Shown: positions 36,857-46,046 of the stretch, piece by piece
How the letters are laid out: every line of letters starts with the position of its first letter
How positions within the stretch are numbered: position 1 is the first letter of the stretch
NCBI RefSeq assembly: GCF_900215215.1
Contig: NZ_OBDR01000005.1
Coordinates: 48,218 to 112,217, forward strand
DNA: 64,000 nt
Source of the DNA: Methanohalophilus euhalobius
Lineage (GTDB): Archaea > Halobacteriota > Methanosarcinia > Methanosarcinales > Methanosarcinaceae
Direction: 5' to 3'
The notes under the pieces: generated by a model
Told to the model about the DNA's origin: nothing
Database searches by the model: none
The model's input: the letters and a program-made list of their open reading frames with translations, nothing else
Made by a program: the position numbers and the translations under genes

Positions 36857-37309
36857 ATGGATCTGGAAAATATCAAGGAAATTCTTGAAAAGGATGAAGA
36901 TGAAGCGGTTTCCGATGTGCTTTCAACAGTTGAGGAACGATATGGGGAAGTACCCTATATACTCAATTTCATGAAAGATATGCCGGAGCTGTTAATCCCT
37001 AAAGTAATGTATGATAATTCTATAATGCGGGAGTTTGAAAGACTTGATCCAGAGACAATCGAACTTATCTGTGTGGGTGTTGCTTCTGCACTGAGATGTG
37101 ACCATTGTCTCAAGATGCATATCAGGGTTGCCCGCAGGCTTGGTTTGACAAGGGAGCAGATATTTGATGCTATTCTTATAGGCGGCGCTCTATCCAATGC
37201 CTCGGTGCTTGCAGAAGGCACACGGGCCCTTGATGACGAGGGAAATGGTAACTCTCCTTCCTGTGACAGTGACTGCGATTCATGCAACATCACAGGTTCG
37301 GACAGGTAA
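36857..37309 (+). CDS. Carboxymuconolactone decarboxylase/AhpD-like protein
   Basis: A 150-aa alpha-helical protein with the AhpD-type redox motif CDHCLKMHIRVARRLG (Cys-x2-Cys, then His). It is the last gene of the MCR activation operon, 15 bp after mmp7. The C-terminus has an added Cys-rich tail, CDSDCDSC, of the form C-x3-C-x2-C, not usual in AhpD proteins. A thiol-redox job in keeping the activation machinery reduced is a reasonable guess. Confidence 0.82.
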   Translation: MDLENIKEILEKDEDEAVSDVLSTVEERYGEVPYILNFMKDMPELLIPKVMYDNSIMREFERLDPETIELICVGVASALRCDHCLKMHIRVARRLGLTREQIFDAILIGGALSNASVLAEGTRALDDEGNGNSPSCDSDCDSCNITGSDR

Positions 37310-37311
37310 TT

Positions 37312-38211
37312 TTATCCCAGAAGGGGCATCCCGGCTATTAAGGCACCAGCCACATAACCCAGAATTGCCCCGCTATTTAAAAATGGTAGGCCTGCCTGGG
37401 GTTTCCCCTTCATGACCAGGATTGTCAGGGCAAAAAATCCGATAAGGGTGCCGATCATTGCTCCAATGGCGGGAACTCCTATGAAGCCTTCATGGGGAAG
37501 GAATACATTTGCAGAAACGACTATTATTGTTGGCATTATAGCATCACCCAATCCCATGTAGAAGGCTTCTTTTTCCCCTTCTGTTGAGGGGGTGTCCTCA
37601 ATAAATGAGTAATTTCTTTTTTTGGGTATAACAAACAGGATTGGCAGTTTCAGGTCCATCACGCCTTCTGCAAGAGCAATCATATGTTTTGTCTTATACA
37701 CCGAGATTGCATCGTAGGCTGCAAGCAGACCCAGCAGCACAATTGCAGGCAAAATGCCAAATGATATTCCAAATATTGAACTTGCCGCTGCTCCCACAAT
37801 GATTCCTACAAAATCTATTATGTACCATTCAGGATGGAAGTAAAGCAGGATGGTGAAAACAGTTGCCATTAACAGCCCTCCGATTACCGGACCTTCTCCT
37901 CCCAATCCTGTAAGGTGGAAGAGGGGATAGAATCCGTAATACATGGTAGAAGCAACAGCAACAAGGATAATCATCTGGATTACCCATTGTATTTCTTTCT
38001 TGATGGCGAAAAGTAAAAACAGGGTGAATATGAGAATTGCAATTATGTAGTATATGGAATTGGTTGCGGATTGGGGGTTATCTACTGCCTGCATACCCAG
38101 ATCGTTCATTGGTTGTGCAAGGGTAAGTGCAATGATCTGGATGACCAGTATGAAGCCGGCCATTACAATCATCGGGAAGTATTCCTTGATTCCGTTTTCA
38201 TCCTCGCTCAA
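37312..38211 (-). CDS. Presenilin/signal peptide peptidase homologue, archaeal
   Basis: Intramembrane aspartyl protease of nine membrane segments, 299 aa. Both catalytic motifs are present: LAAYDAISVYKTKHM (the YD motif) and MGLGDAIMP (the GLGD motif). The third motif, normally PAL, reads AGLPFLNS, as in several archaeal members. A hydrophilic loop with KKRNYSFIEDTPSTEGEKEA separates the two aspartates. It converges with the AhpD-like gene, with 2 bp between the stops. Confidence 0.87.
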   Translation of the reverse strand: MSEDENGIKEYFPMIVMAGFILVIQIIALTLAQPMNDLGMQAVDNPQSATNSIYYIIAILIFTLFLLFAIKKEIQWVIQMIILVAVASTMYYGFYPLFHLTGLGGEGPVIGGLLMATVFTILLYFHPEWYIIDFVGIIVGAAASSIFGISFGILPAIVLLGLLAAYDAISVYKTKHMIALAEGVMDLKLPILFVIPKKRNYSFIEDTPSTEGEKEAFYMGLGDAIMPTIIVVSANVFLPHEGFIGVPAIGAMIGTLIGFFALTILVMKGKPQAGLPFLNSGAILGYVAGALIAGMPLLG

Positions 38212-38318
38212 ATTTTCTCATCCTGTTTGTATGATACAGAACCTAATGCAATATCCATTAATTAAGTTTATGTAATACTTAAGTAGTAACATGGATTAAG
38301 TAAAATAGAGGTCTTACC

Positions 38319-38642
38319 ATGGAAACAAGGGACATTGTTTTTTCTATCGTTATGGTTGTATCAGCTTTTGTGTTGACATATGTATGGCTGGGCAGGTTCA
38401 AATACAGTCCGGCTAACTCATTGATCGTTCTTGCTGCCATTGTAATGGTAGGAGCTCTTGCAGCGATGCTCCTTTCCCTAGATATGCGGATGCGTAAGAT
38501 TGAGGAGCAGCTCGATCTAAGAGAACGCTCTCTTCGGATTAATATTCAGAGTGTTGAAGATAACATGGGTAAAAAAATAGATACTGTCACCAATGTGGTG
38601 GATGATGCCATGGAAACCTTTAACAGAAGAAATTATCGTTAA
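38319..38642 (+). CDS. Small membrane protein with coiled coil
   Basis: A 107-aa protein with two membrane segments (about 7-25 and 32-52) followed by a cytoplasmic coiled coil (LDMRMRKIEEQLDLRERSLR onward). No known family. It is divergent from the presenilin-like gene and followed about 110 bp later by an operon ending in fen1. Confidence 0.72.
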   Translation: METRDIVFSIVMVVSAFVLTYVWLGRFKYSPANSLIVLAAIVMVGALAAMLLSLDMRMRKIEEQLDLRERSLRINIQSVEDNMGKKIDTVTNVVDDAMETFNRRNYR

Positions 38643-38752
38643 TCTTTTCTATTCTTCATTATTTTTAATCATCGACATATGCCGAAAACAATATTAATGT
38701 GATGGTTTGTATGGGCAATTATCAACAAGTTTCATAATGGTGGGTGGGCTCA

Positions 38753-39076
38753 ATGCAAATTAATCTTAAACCAATTGGTGTCATAAAAAAATCCGGGAAA
38801 AATTCAGAAATTCTGATATATTCGGAATTTGAGCAGGTAATCAGGAATATGCTCTCCAGGACAGGTAAAACTGCTGTTGAAGGAAATGATGTGCTGGTAG
38901 TCCATAAAGGTGACAAGAAGGATGGTCATCAGTTACAGGTTTCCAGAACAACTCTCCTTGAAAGGGCAGGTAATGTACTGAAGGTAGGGCGGATGAAAGC
39001 CGATTATGACTCAGTGCTTGATATACGCCTCGATACGGATATTCAACTTCATCAAACCAATGTAAGAGGACACTGA
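38753..39076 (+). CDS. Hypothetical protein upstream of fen1
   Basis: A 107-aa protein starting MQINLKPIGVIKKSGKNSEI; the frame is open three codons further up. The first 40 residues weakly resemble the start of TrmO/TsaA proteins (IxPIGxI followed by a strand with EIxIYxEFE), but the rest does not follow that family. Its stop is directly followed by the fen1 ATG, so the two are cotranslated. Confidence 0.68.
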   Translation: MQINLKPIGVIKKSGKNSEILIYSEFEQVIRNMLSRTGKTAVEGNDVLVVHKGDKKDGHQLQVSRTTLLERAGNVLKVGRMKADYDSVLDIRLDTDIQLHQTNVRGH

Positions 39077-40096
39077 ATGGGTGTAGATATAGGTGACATA
39101 CTGGAAAAAAGACAGGTTGGATTGGATGATCTTGCTCACAGGACTGTGGCGATTGATGGATATAATACCCTTTACCAGTTTTTGAGTATCATCAGGCAAC
39201 GTGACGGTACCCCCCTGAAGGATTCCAGGGGCAATATCACATCCCATCTTTCCGGTATCCTGTACAGGATGACAAACCTTTTTGAAGCCGGTATAAAACC
39301 TGTTTTTGTTTTTGATGGCAAACCTCCTGATTTCAAGGCAGATACAATTAGCCAGCGTAACAAGTCCAGGGAAGAGGCCCGTACAAAATGGGATGAAGCA
39401 AAAGAAAAAGGCCTGTCAGAGGAAGCCTACAAATATGCACAGGCTTCTTCAAAGGTAGATACCCGTATAGTGGAGGATTCGATGCAACTTCTGGATTTCA
39501 TGGGAATTCCCTGTGTACAGGCTCCTTCTGAAGGGGAAGCGCAGACAGCCTATATGGTGAACAAAGGTGATGCAGATTATAGTGCCTCCCAGGACTATGA
39601 TTCCCTGCTTTTCGGTGCTCTGCGGGTAGTGCGCAATCTTACAATTACGGGTAAACGCAAATTGCCGGGCAAGAATGTTTACATTGATGTAGAACCCGAA
39701 TCTATTGATCTTATGCAAAACATCAAGTTACTGGATATAGACCGTCAGCAACTGATCGGTATTGCCCTGTGTGTGGGTACTGATTACAATAAAGGGCTGA
39801 AGAAAGTTGGCCCCAAAACCGCCCTTAAATTAATAAAACAACATGGCAGTATTCATAAGGTTCTGGAGCACAGGGGTGAAGCCATTGATGAGCTTGATGC
39901 AAAGATCGATTTTTTCCTGAATCCGCCTGTAACTGATGCTTATGAACTGAAATGGAAACCTCCACAAAAGGAAAAAATAGTGGATTTCCTTTGCAAACAG
40001 CACGATTTCTCTGAGGAGCGAGTTCTCAAAGCTGTAGATCGGCTTGAAAAAGCCGGCAAACAGCGAAGTCAGCAAACCCTGGATCAATGGTTTTGA
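39077..40096 (+). CDS. fen: Flap endonuclease 1
   Basis: Structure-specific nuclease that removes 5' flaps during Okazaki fragment processing and repair. The N-domain has [19 protein letters not shown] and [13 protein letters not shown]; the I-domain has [13 protein letters not shown] and [13 protein letters not shown], followed by the helix-hairpin-helix [20 protein letters not shown]. The last residues QQTLDQWF are a PCNA-binding PIP box. 339 aa, full length. The end overlaps gpmI by 13 bp on the opposite strand. Confidence 0.96.
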   Translation: MGVDIGDILEKRQVGLDDLAHRTVAIDGYNTLYQFLSIIRQRDGTPLKDSRGNITSHLSGILYRMTNLFEAGIKPVFVFDGKPPDFKADTISQRNKSREEARTKWDEAKEKGLSEEAYKYAQASSKVDTRIVEDSMQLLDFMGIPCVQAPSEGEAQTAYMVNKGDADYSASQDYDSLLFGALRVVRNLTITGKRKLPGKNVYIDVEPESIDLMQNIKLLDIDRQQLIGIALCVGTDYNKGLKKVGPKTALKLIKQHGSIHKVLEHRGEAIDELDAKIDFFLNPPVTDAYELKWKPPQKEKIVDFLCKQHDFSEERVLKAVDRLEKAGKQRSQQTLDQWF

Positions 40097-41640
40097 ACAA
40101 TCAGGGATTTACCTGTCATTTCTTCGGGTTGTTTTATTGCAAGCATTTGCAGGACAGTCGGTGCAACATCGGCAAGGATTCCGTTTCTCATTTCAATATT
40201 TTGTCTTTCTGAGATACATATGCATTTAACCGGATTGCTTGTGTGGGCGGTATGGGGCTGGTCTCCATGGGCTTCTTCCATTTGTTCCGCATTTCCGTGG
40301 TCGGCGGTTATCAATGCTTCACCGCCTTTTTGTTGTATTTTAGTTATTACTTTTCCCACACATTCATCCACAGCCTCTACGGCTTTGACCGTCGGTTCAA
40401 AGAAACCGGTATGCCCCACCATGTCCATGTTGGCAAAATTGAGTATGATCACATCATAGTTTGCTGATTCGATCTTTTCGGTGAGTTCTTCAGCAACTTC
40501 ATAGGCACTCATTTCAGGTTTAAGATCATAGGTTGCAACCCCTGGTGAGGGGATGAGACATCTTTCTTCTCCTTTGAATTTCTTTTCCACTCCACCATTG
40601 AAGAAAAAGGTGACATGAGCATACTTTTCAGTTTCAGCGATACGCAACTGGGACATATTTTCCCTGCTCAACACTTCGCCCAGTGTATTTTTTATCTCTT
40701 TGGGGGGATAGGCAACAGGTACGTCCAATTTTTCATCATACTGCGTCATGCAGACATAGTGCACCTGTGGATGCTTTATCCTCTCGAAGCCTTCGAATCC
40801 ATCTTCCACAAATGCATAGGTAAGCTGCCTTGCCCTGTCCGGGCGGAAATTGAACATGATCACAGAATCGTTATCCTCAATCGTGGCTACAGGTTTGCCC
40901 TTCTCCTGTATAACAGTGGGTTTGACAAATTCGTCATTTTCCCCCCTGTCGTAGGCAAGCTGTACCGCTTCCACAGGATCTTGAGCAGTTATTCCTACAC
41001 CCTGTGTCAGGGCATCATAGGCAAGTCGGGTACGCTCCCACCGTTTGTCACGATCCATTGCATAGTATCTGCCGGATACACTGGCAGTCTTTGCGATACC
41101 ATTTTCCCTGCAGAATACTTCATGCTCTTTCATATCCTCAAGGGCGGCTCTGGGGGCTACATCCCTGCCATCCAGGAAAGTATGGATGAATACTTCACTT
41201 AAGCCTTCCCTTTTAGCCAGCTCTATCAGGGCACGCATGTGTTCTATGTGGCTGTGGACCCCTCCACGGGAAAACAGGCCCATGATATGCAGTTTTGAAT
41301 TTTTTTCCTGGACATTCCTGAAGGCATCAAGCAGGACCGGGTTTTTGAAGATCTCTCCATTTTTGATTGCCAGATTTATCCGGGTCAGGTCCTGATAGAC
41401 AATTCTGCCTGCACCGATGTTGAGATGGCCCACTTCGGAGTTTCCCATCTGTCCCTGTGGAAGGCCCACAGATTCGCCTGCAGCCTGCAAAAGGCAGGTG
41501 GGGTTTTCTTTTTCTAACCTGTCAAGGACAGGGGTGTTGGCCTGTGCTACAGCATTTCCTTTTAATGTGGGTGAGTATCCCCATCCATCCAGTATCATTA
41601 ACAAGAGAGGTTTTTGGTCCAGTGTCATGCTTTCACTCAA
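40084..41640 (-). CDS. gpmI: 2,3-bisphosphoglycerate-independent phosphoglycerate mutase, GpmI type
   Basis: Bacterial-type cofactor-independent mutase, 518 aa. Metal and nucleophile motifs: [28 protein letters not shown] with the catalytic serine, [37 protein letters not shown] and ITADHGNAE. It does the same reaction as ApgM at 7349, so this organism keeps two mutases from different subfamilies. Confidence 0.95.
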   Translation of the reverse strand: MSESMTLDQKPLLLMILDGWGYSPTLKGNAVAQANTPVLDRLEKENPTCLLQAAGESVGLPQGQMGNSEVGHLNIGAGRIVYQDLTRINLAIKNGEIFKNPVLLDAFRNVQEKNSKLHIMGLFSRGGVHSHIEHMRALIELAKREGLSEVFIHTFLDGRDVAPRAALEDMKEHEVFCRENGIAKTASVSGRYYAMDRDKRWERTRLAYDALTQGVGITAQDPVEAVQLAYDRGENDEFVKPTVIQEKGKPVATIEDNDSVIMFNFRPDRARQLTYAFVEDGFEGFERIKHPQVHYVCMTQYDEKLDVPVAYPPKEIKNTLGEVLSRENMSQLRIAETEKYAHVTFFFNGGVEKKFKGEERCLIPSPGVATYDLKPEMSAYEVAEELTEKIESANYDVIILNFANMDMVGHTGFFEPTVKAVEAVDECVGKVITKIQQKGGEALITADHGNAEQMEEAHGDQPHTAHTSNPVKCICISERQNIEMRNGILADVAPTVLQMLAIKQPEEMTGKSLIVQNH

Positions 41641-41857
41641 GCTTTTATGCTATATAAGGGGTCAGGAATGTATGATTTAATGGCAATATATGAACCATCA
41701 AGCTTTATCATGATAGAGTAAGAAGACCACCGTTTTCAAACGGTGGATGAATTACCTGAATAAGCAGAAGACTCCTTCTGAGAGATAGGAGATGAATGCG
41801 TCTTTTTGTGGTTTTGGCACAAAGTATAAATAGTGTCAAAGGCACACGTGGATATGC

Positions 41858-42970
41858 ATGTTGAAAGCCTACAAATATAGAATGTATCCTGCAAAACAGC
41901 AAGAAGAAATGTTCAGTAAGCATTTTGGTTGTGTGAGGGTAATCTATAATTGGGCGTTAGAACAGAAAATTAAAACTTATGAACAAGACGGAAAAGCAAT
42001 TTCCAGATTCACATTGAATAAAACAATTCCAACATTGTATAAAGATATGGAATGGTTGAAAGAAGTCAATTCACAATCTTTGCGTGGTGCTACCCTAAAT
42101 CTGGATAATGCTTTTACCAGGTTTTTCCGTGAGAAAAAAGGTTTTCCCAAATTTAAATCAAAGAAAAATCCAGTGCAATCCTTTTCAATTCCACAACATT
42201 ATAAAGTGGATTTTGAGAAGAATAAAGTGAAATTACCTAAAATTGGATGGGTGAAAACAAAGTTACATAGATATTTTGAGGGAAAATATAAAACTGCAAC
42301 AGTATCAAAGATACCGTCTGGCAAATATTTCATCAGCATTCTTGTAGATGACAATAAAAAATTACCTGATAAACAGGATTTTGATGAAAATAGTACGGTT
42401 GGTATTGATGTTGGAATCAAAGATTTTGCCATCATGTCTAATGGTGAAAAAATAGATAACCACAGGCATCTTAATAACTCAATAAAAAGACTGAAGGTAT
42501 TACAAAAGCGTCTCTCACGAAAACAAAAAGGTTCAAAAAATAGAGGTAAAGCAAAACAGCAGATAGCAAAACTTCATGAGAAAATAGCAAATCAGAGAAA
42601 TGATTTCCAGCATAAATTAACTTCCAGATTAATTAGCGAAAACCAAGCTATTGCACTGGAAACATTAAACGTATCTGGAATGTTGAAAAATCATTGTCTT
42701 GCACAATCCATTAGTGATGTATCATGGAGTTCTTTTGTAACTAAATTGGAATATAAAGCAGAATGGTATGGTAAAACCATACTACGCATTGGACAGTTCG
42801 AGCCAAGTACGAAAATCTGTAATGTATGTGGGTATCATAACAAAAACATTACACTTGCAGACCGTAAATGGCAATGTCCTGATTGTGGTGCATCCCATGA
42901 CAGAGATGTCAATGCTGCAATTAACATTAAGAAGTTTGCCTTAAATAAACAGAATTTGATAGGTATTTGA
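41858..42970 (+). CDS. tnpB: RNA-guided endonuclease TnpB
   Basis: Full-length 370-aa TnpB. The RuvC-like catalytic residues are all present: Asp184 in GIDVGIKDF, Glu268 in ALETLNV and Asp350 in HDRDVNAAIN. A four-Cys zinc ribbon (Cys321, Cys324, Cys340, Cys343) lies between the last two. The N-terminus MLKAYKYRMYPAKQQEEMF is typical. TnpB cuts DNA next to a target motif using an RNA from the element's right end. A TATA box (AGTATAAATAG, about 41821-41831) is about 30 bp upstream. The gene looks active. Confidence 0.93.
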   Translation: MLKAYKYRMYPAKQQEEMFSKHFGCVRVIYNWALEQKIKTYEQDGKAISRFTLNKTIPTLYKDMEWLKEVNSQSLRGATLNLDNAFTRFFREKKGFPKFKSKKNPVQSFSIPQHYKVDFEKNKVKLPKIGWVKTKLHRYFEGKYKTATVSKIPSGKYFISILVDDNKKLPDKQDFDENSTVGIDVGIKDFAIMSNGEKIDNHRHLNNSIKRLKVLQKRLSRKQKGSKNRGKAKQQIAKLHEKIANQRNDFQHKLTSRLISENQAIALETLNVSGMLKNHCLAQSISDVSWSSFVTKLEYKAEWYGKTILRIGQFEPSTKICNVCGYHNKNITLADRKWQCPDCGASHDRDVNAAINIKKFALNKQNLIGI

Positions 42971-43066
42971 AGCACCGTAGGAACTACGGGGAGAGCCTGT
43001 GGACTTGTGAACATAAGTTCAAAGAATGAAGCAGGAAGCCACCCTATTCATAGGGTGGCAGTTCAC
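42850..43066 (+). ncRNA. Probable TnpB guide RNA (omega/reRNA) at the right end
   Basis: In TnpB elements the guide RNA overlaps the 3' end of tnpB and extends to the right end. Here the 96 bp after the stop hold compact stems: CCGTAG-GAA-CTACGG (about 42974-42988), CTTGTG/CATAAG-type pairing (about 43004-43018) and the terminal CCACCCTA hairpin. The 5' limit is an estimate; the guide would be the sequence just past the right end. Confidence 0.5.
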
Positions 43067-43097
43067 TATATAAGCTGTAAATTCATGAAGGTCCTTT

Positions 43098-43487
43098 ATG
43101 AAAAATGCACAAATAATGATAGTTGAGGATGAAAATATAGTTGCTATGGGAATTAAAAGCAAACTTGAATCTTTAGGCTATTCCATTCCCTGTACGGCAT
43201 CTTCTGCAGAGGATGCTATACGCAAAGCCGATCTTTTTTATCCGGATCTGGTTTTGATGGATATTTTGCTGAAAGGAGAAGACGACGGGATTGTAGCAGG
43301 AGATTATATCAGGAAAAATTTTGACATTCCTGTAATATACCTAACTGCTTATACTGATGAAGATACCCTTGAAAGGGCTAAATTAACACACCCTGCCGGC
43401 TATATATCCAAACCTTTCAAAGTAGAGGATATCCATACCAATATTGAGATTGCTCTGCACAAAAATGACCTATCTGCTGATTCCTGA
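43098..43487 (+). CDS. Response regulator, receiver domain only
   Basis: A 129-aa CheY-like receiver. The acidic pocket (VEDEN), phosphoacceptor Asp55 ([10 protein letters not shown]), the switch Thr (YLTAYTDE) and the Lys in [11 protein letters not shown] are all present. No output domain follows, so it signals by interaction with another protein, probably a histidine kinase hybrid system typical of Methanosarcinaceae. No kinase gene is next to it. Confidence 0.92.
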   Translation: MKNAQIMIVEDENIVAMGIKSKLESLGYSIPCTASSAEDAIRKADLFYPDLVLMDILLKGEDDGIVAGDYIRKNFDIPVIYLTAYTDEDTLERAKLTHPAGYISKPFKVEDIHTNIEIALHKNDLSADS

Positions 43488-43508
43488 TATAACGGAGTAT
43501 TTTAATAC

Positions 43509-44150
43509 ATGGTGAAAGCTTTGATTTTCGATATGGATGGCATTCTCATAGACTCAATGCCCCACCATGTTAAAACAATTAACCGGGTATTCGGTGCTGT
43601 GGGAATACATCTTGATGAGCAAACCATCTATGACATGGAAGGTTCCAGAACAGTTGACATTGTAACTTACATATTAAAACACAAAAACATCGATCCTCAA
43701 TCTATGGATATTGAAGGCCTTCTTGCACAATATCAGGAGGAATTTAAACGCACGGCCAGTTTCAGGCCCTTTGACCAAATACGTGCGATTCTGCCACAGC
43801 TAAAGGGTCATTTTCTGATATCCATGGTTACGGGTGCCGACAGGTCAATTGTCAGGCATATAGTGGATGATTTTTTTCCGGGCATCTTTGATGCGGTCAT
43901 CAATGGGGAGGATGTCAGCAAGGGTAAACCCGATCCGGAGCCATTCTTAAAAGCTGCGCGTATGCTTGAAGTGGATCCCAAGGATTGTGTTGTGGTGGAG
44001 AATGCAACAAAAGGTGTAGAAGCGGCTAAAAGGGCAGGGATGTATTGTGTGGCTGTCCCTACTTATGTCTCCCCGGATAAACTGGAGAAAGCAGATAGGG
44101 TATTTGAAAATCACGAAGATTTGGCACAGTACCTTTTATCCCTGGAATAA
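43509..44150 (+). CDS. HAD-superfamily sugar-phosphatase/beta-phosphoglucomutase-like protein
   Basis: A 213-aa phosphatase with FDMDGILIDSMPHH (nucleophile Asp), SMVTGADRS (motif II), GKPDPEPFLKAA (motif III Lys) and VVVENATKGVEAAKRAGM (motif IV region, where ED is replaced by EN). The helical cap between the first and second motif is of the beta-phosphoglucomutase type. Substrate unknown. Confidence 0.87.
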   Translation: MVKALIFDMDGILIDSMPHHVKTINRVFGAVGIHLDEQTIYDMEGSRTVDIVTYILKHKNIDPQSMDIEGLLAQYQEEFKRTASFRPFDQIRAILPQLKGHFLISMVTGADRSIVRHIVDDFFPGIFDAVINGEDVSKGKPDPEPFLKAARMLEVDPKDCVVVENATKGVEAAKRAGMYCVAVPTYVSPDKLEKADRVFENHEDLAQYLLSLE

Positions 44151-44152
44151 GT

Positions 44153-44557
44153 TCAGATAATATCTTCAATTAGGTTTCTTTTCCGGTATGCAAGCCCTTC
44201 GAAACGGGCAACAGTGTCTCCCCTTTCATCTGTGACCGTTACTGTATAGGTTGCAATTTTGGGATTCAGGGATGTTTCGAAAGCTTCTGCTTTAAGGATT
44301 CCCTCAATTGCCGCCTTTGGATAGCTTATGTTGGCATTGATGGCAACAGCCACTCGGCCATGGGAGTTTGCTGCTGCGGCAAATGTGAAGTCTGCAAGGG
44401 TGAATATGGCACCTCCCTGTACTGTACCGACACCGTTTTTGTGCTTGTCTTCTATTTTCATGGAAGCTTTTGCATATCCCTTTGAAACTTCCATCAATTC
44501 GATTCCGATATACCGGGCAAACTGGTCTTTTTTTAGCAATTCTTCTGCATCTTTCAT
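44153..44557 (-). CDS. PaaI-family thioesterase (hotdog fold)
   Basis: A 134-aa single hotdog domain: MKIEDKHKNGVGTVQGGAIFTLADFTFAAAAN is the PaaI motif with the catalytic Asp. It ends GLAYRKRNLIEDII. Likely cleaves acyl- or aryl-CoA thioesters. GGGAGTG lies before the ATG. It follows a small broken gene on the same strand by 19 bp. Confidence 0.88.
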   Translation of the reverse strand: MKDAEELLKKDQFARYIGIELMEVSKGYAKASMKIEDKHKNGVGTVQGGAIFTLADFTFAAAANSHGRVAVAINANISYPKAAIEGILKAEAFETSLNPKIATYTVTVTDERGDTVARFEGLAYRKRNLIEDII

Positions 44558-44576
44558 ATTTCACACTCCCTTTAAA

Positions 44577-44804
44577 TTATAACTGGATCCAGATTTTCAG
44601 TGTTCCCTCTTCGATGTTGTATCCCCTGACATTAGTCAATTCCATATCAGCAGGTATATGTATGTAACCCAGACGCTTCTTTTTTGTAGCCTTTTTACCG
44701 CAGCAGACATTTCTATCCATCACAGTATTCAGCTCAACTCCCTTGAGTTCAGCGTCATCGATCTTTTCAATCTGGTTTTTGTACCATTTTTCAGTAGGAT
44801 CATG
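44577..44804 (-). pseudogene. Small Cys-containing protein with broken start frame
   Basis: One minus-strand frame reads HDPTEKWYKNQIEKIDD, then VMDRNVCCGKKATKKKRLGY, then NIEEGTLKIWIQL and TAA, a plausible 75-residue protein. The frame has a TAA just before it and no start codon. An ATG with a ribosome site (AAGGAGAAGAATAAC before it) lies one base out of frame at 44803-44801, where a single extra G would give MDPTEKW. So one base seems to be lost at the second codon. It could be a sequencing error, or translation could begin at the internal ATG of VMDRN. Confidence 0.5.
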
Positions 44805-44828
44805 TTATTCTTCTCCTTGAATTAAAAC

Positions 44829-44924
44829 ATGAAGATTACAATAGTTTCATTCTTGCTGTTATCAGCAATATCGACTATAACCAGAGGAATTGATAACTCA
44901 ACCGATAACAGTAAAAAAAGTTGA
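44829..44924 (+). CDS. Possible short secreted peptide, 31 aa
   Basis: ATG at 44829 gives MKITIVSFLLLSAISTITRG followed by a hydrophilic tail and TGA just before the tRNA gene. It looks like a signal peptide with almost no mature part, perhaps the remnant of a longer secreted protein. No clear ribosome site is seen. Confidence 0.25.
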   Translation: MKITIVSFLLLSAISTITRGIDNSTDNSKKS

Positions 44925-44926
44925 TG

Positions 44927-45001
44927 CGGACCCGGTGGGATTTGAACCCACGACCACCGGGTTAGAAGCCCGGTGCTATATCCTGGCTAAGCCACGGGCC
45001 C
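44927..45001 (-). tRNA. tRNA-Arg (anticodon TCT)
   Basis: The minus strand folds as a complete cloverleaf: acceptor GGGCCCG with CGGGTCC, anticodon stem CCGGG/CCCGG with loop CTTCTAA (anticodon TCT), and T arm GTGGGTTCAAATCCCAC. Discriminator base G; the CCA end is not fully encoded. No intron. Confidence 0.95.
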
Positions 45002-45143
45002 AGGATAGTGAAGCGACATGAAATAGGATTTGGTGCATAAAAGCCTTTTGTCAACTGTTGGATATGAGTTTGCAAATATTCATATATATTATGATTACAT
45101 TTGTCCACCTTAATACTGATAAGTCATATTAAGAGGGCTGAAA

Positions 45144-46022
45144 ATGAGTGAAGTTCTGGTTTATTATAACGGTGATTATGTCCCCAAATCCGAAGCAACC
45201 ACTTCTGTCTATGACCATGGTTTCCTCTATGGTGACGGTGTCTTTGAAGGGATCAGGGCATACAACGGCAGGGTATTCAAGTTAAAAGAGCATGTAGATC
45301 GTTTATTTGATTCTGCAAAGGCTATCGCAATGGAAATTCCTCTCAGCAGGGAAGAGATGAGTCAGGCAATCCTAGAAACCCTGAGGAAAAATAATCTCAG
45401 TGATGCATACATAAGGCCCATCGTATCCCGTGGTGTAGGGGACCTCGGTCTTGATCCTCGCAAGTGCAAAACTCCCAATATATTCATCATTACCCAGGAA
45501 TGGGGGGCAATGTACGGAGATCTCTATGAAGTTGGTTTGAAAGCAGTTATGGTAGCAACCCGGCGCAATGCTCCCGATGCCCTCTCTCCTAATATCAAGT
45601 CTCTGAACTACCTGAATAATATTCTGGCAAAGATCGAAGCCAATGCCAAGGGGGGGGACGAAGCGATATTCCTGGACAGCAACGGCTATATCTGCGAAGG
45701 TTCCGGGGATAATATATTTATCATAAAGAATGGCAAAGTCTATACTCCTCCAACAATTTCCAATCTGAAGGGTATTACCCGTGCAACAGCTATTGAGTTA
45801 CTTGTGGAAAGGGGTTATGAGGTACTTGAGGTAAATGTAGGGTTCTTTGATTTATTCACAGCAGATGAAGTTTTTGTAACCGGTACTGCTGCAGAAGCCG
45901 CCCCCATTACAAAGGTTGACGGAAGGCTCATCGGAGATGGAAAACCCGGGCCCATAACCGGGGAAATGGTAAAGGCTTTCGAAGAGATCACAGGTACTAC
46001 CGGTACTGCGATATATGAATAA
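45144..46022 (+). CDS. ilvE: Branched-chain amino acid aminotransferase
   Basis: PLP enzyme of fold type IV for the last step of Val, Leu and Ile synthesis. [35 protein letters not shown], the lysine region [14 protein letters not shown] and [19 protein letters not shown] are family motifs. 292 aa, full length. GAGGG before the ATG. Confidence 0.94.
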   Translation: MSEVLVYYNGDYVPKSEATTSVYDHGFLYGDGVFEGIRAYNGRVFKLKEHVDRLFDSAKAIAMEIPLSREEMSQAILETLRKNNLSDAYIRPIVSRGVGDLGLDPRKCKTPNIFIITQEWGAMYGDLYEVGLKAVMVATRRNAPDALSPNIKSLNYLNNILAKIEANAKGGDEAIFLDSNGYICEGSGDNIFIIKNGKVYTPPTISNLKGITRATAIELLVERGYEVLEVNVGFFDLFTADEVFVTGTAAEAAPITKVDGRLIGDGKPGPITGEMVKAFEEITGTTGTAIYE

Positions 46023-46046
46023 CTATTGAAGGTTGCATAAATTAAG

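Larger units (their letters stand above)
41720..43066 (+). mobile_element. Stand-alone TnpB element of the IS200/IS605 family (IS1341 group)
   Basis: A single tnpB gene is bounded by end hairpins: CCACCGTTT/AAACGGTGG (41727-41746) on the left and CCACCCTA/TAGGGTGG (43039-43058) on the right, the latter followed by CAGTTCAC. No tnpA is present, so mobilisation would need a transposase from elsewhere, such as the IS200/IS605 copy at 63280. It is inserted between gpmI and the response regulator. Outer limits are approximate because these elements make no target duplication. Confidence 0.75.
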
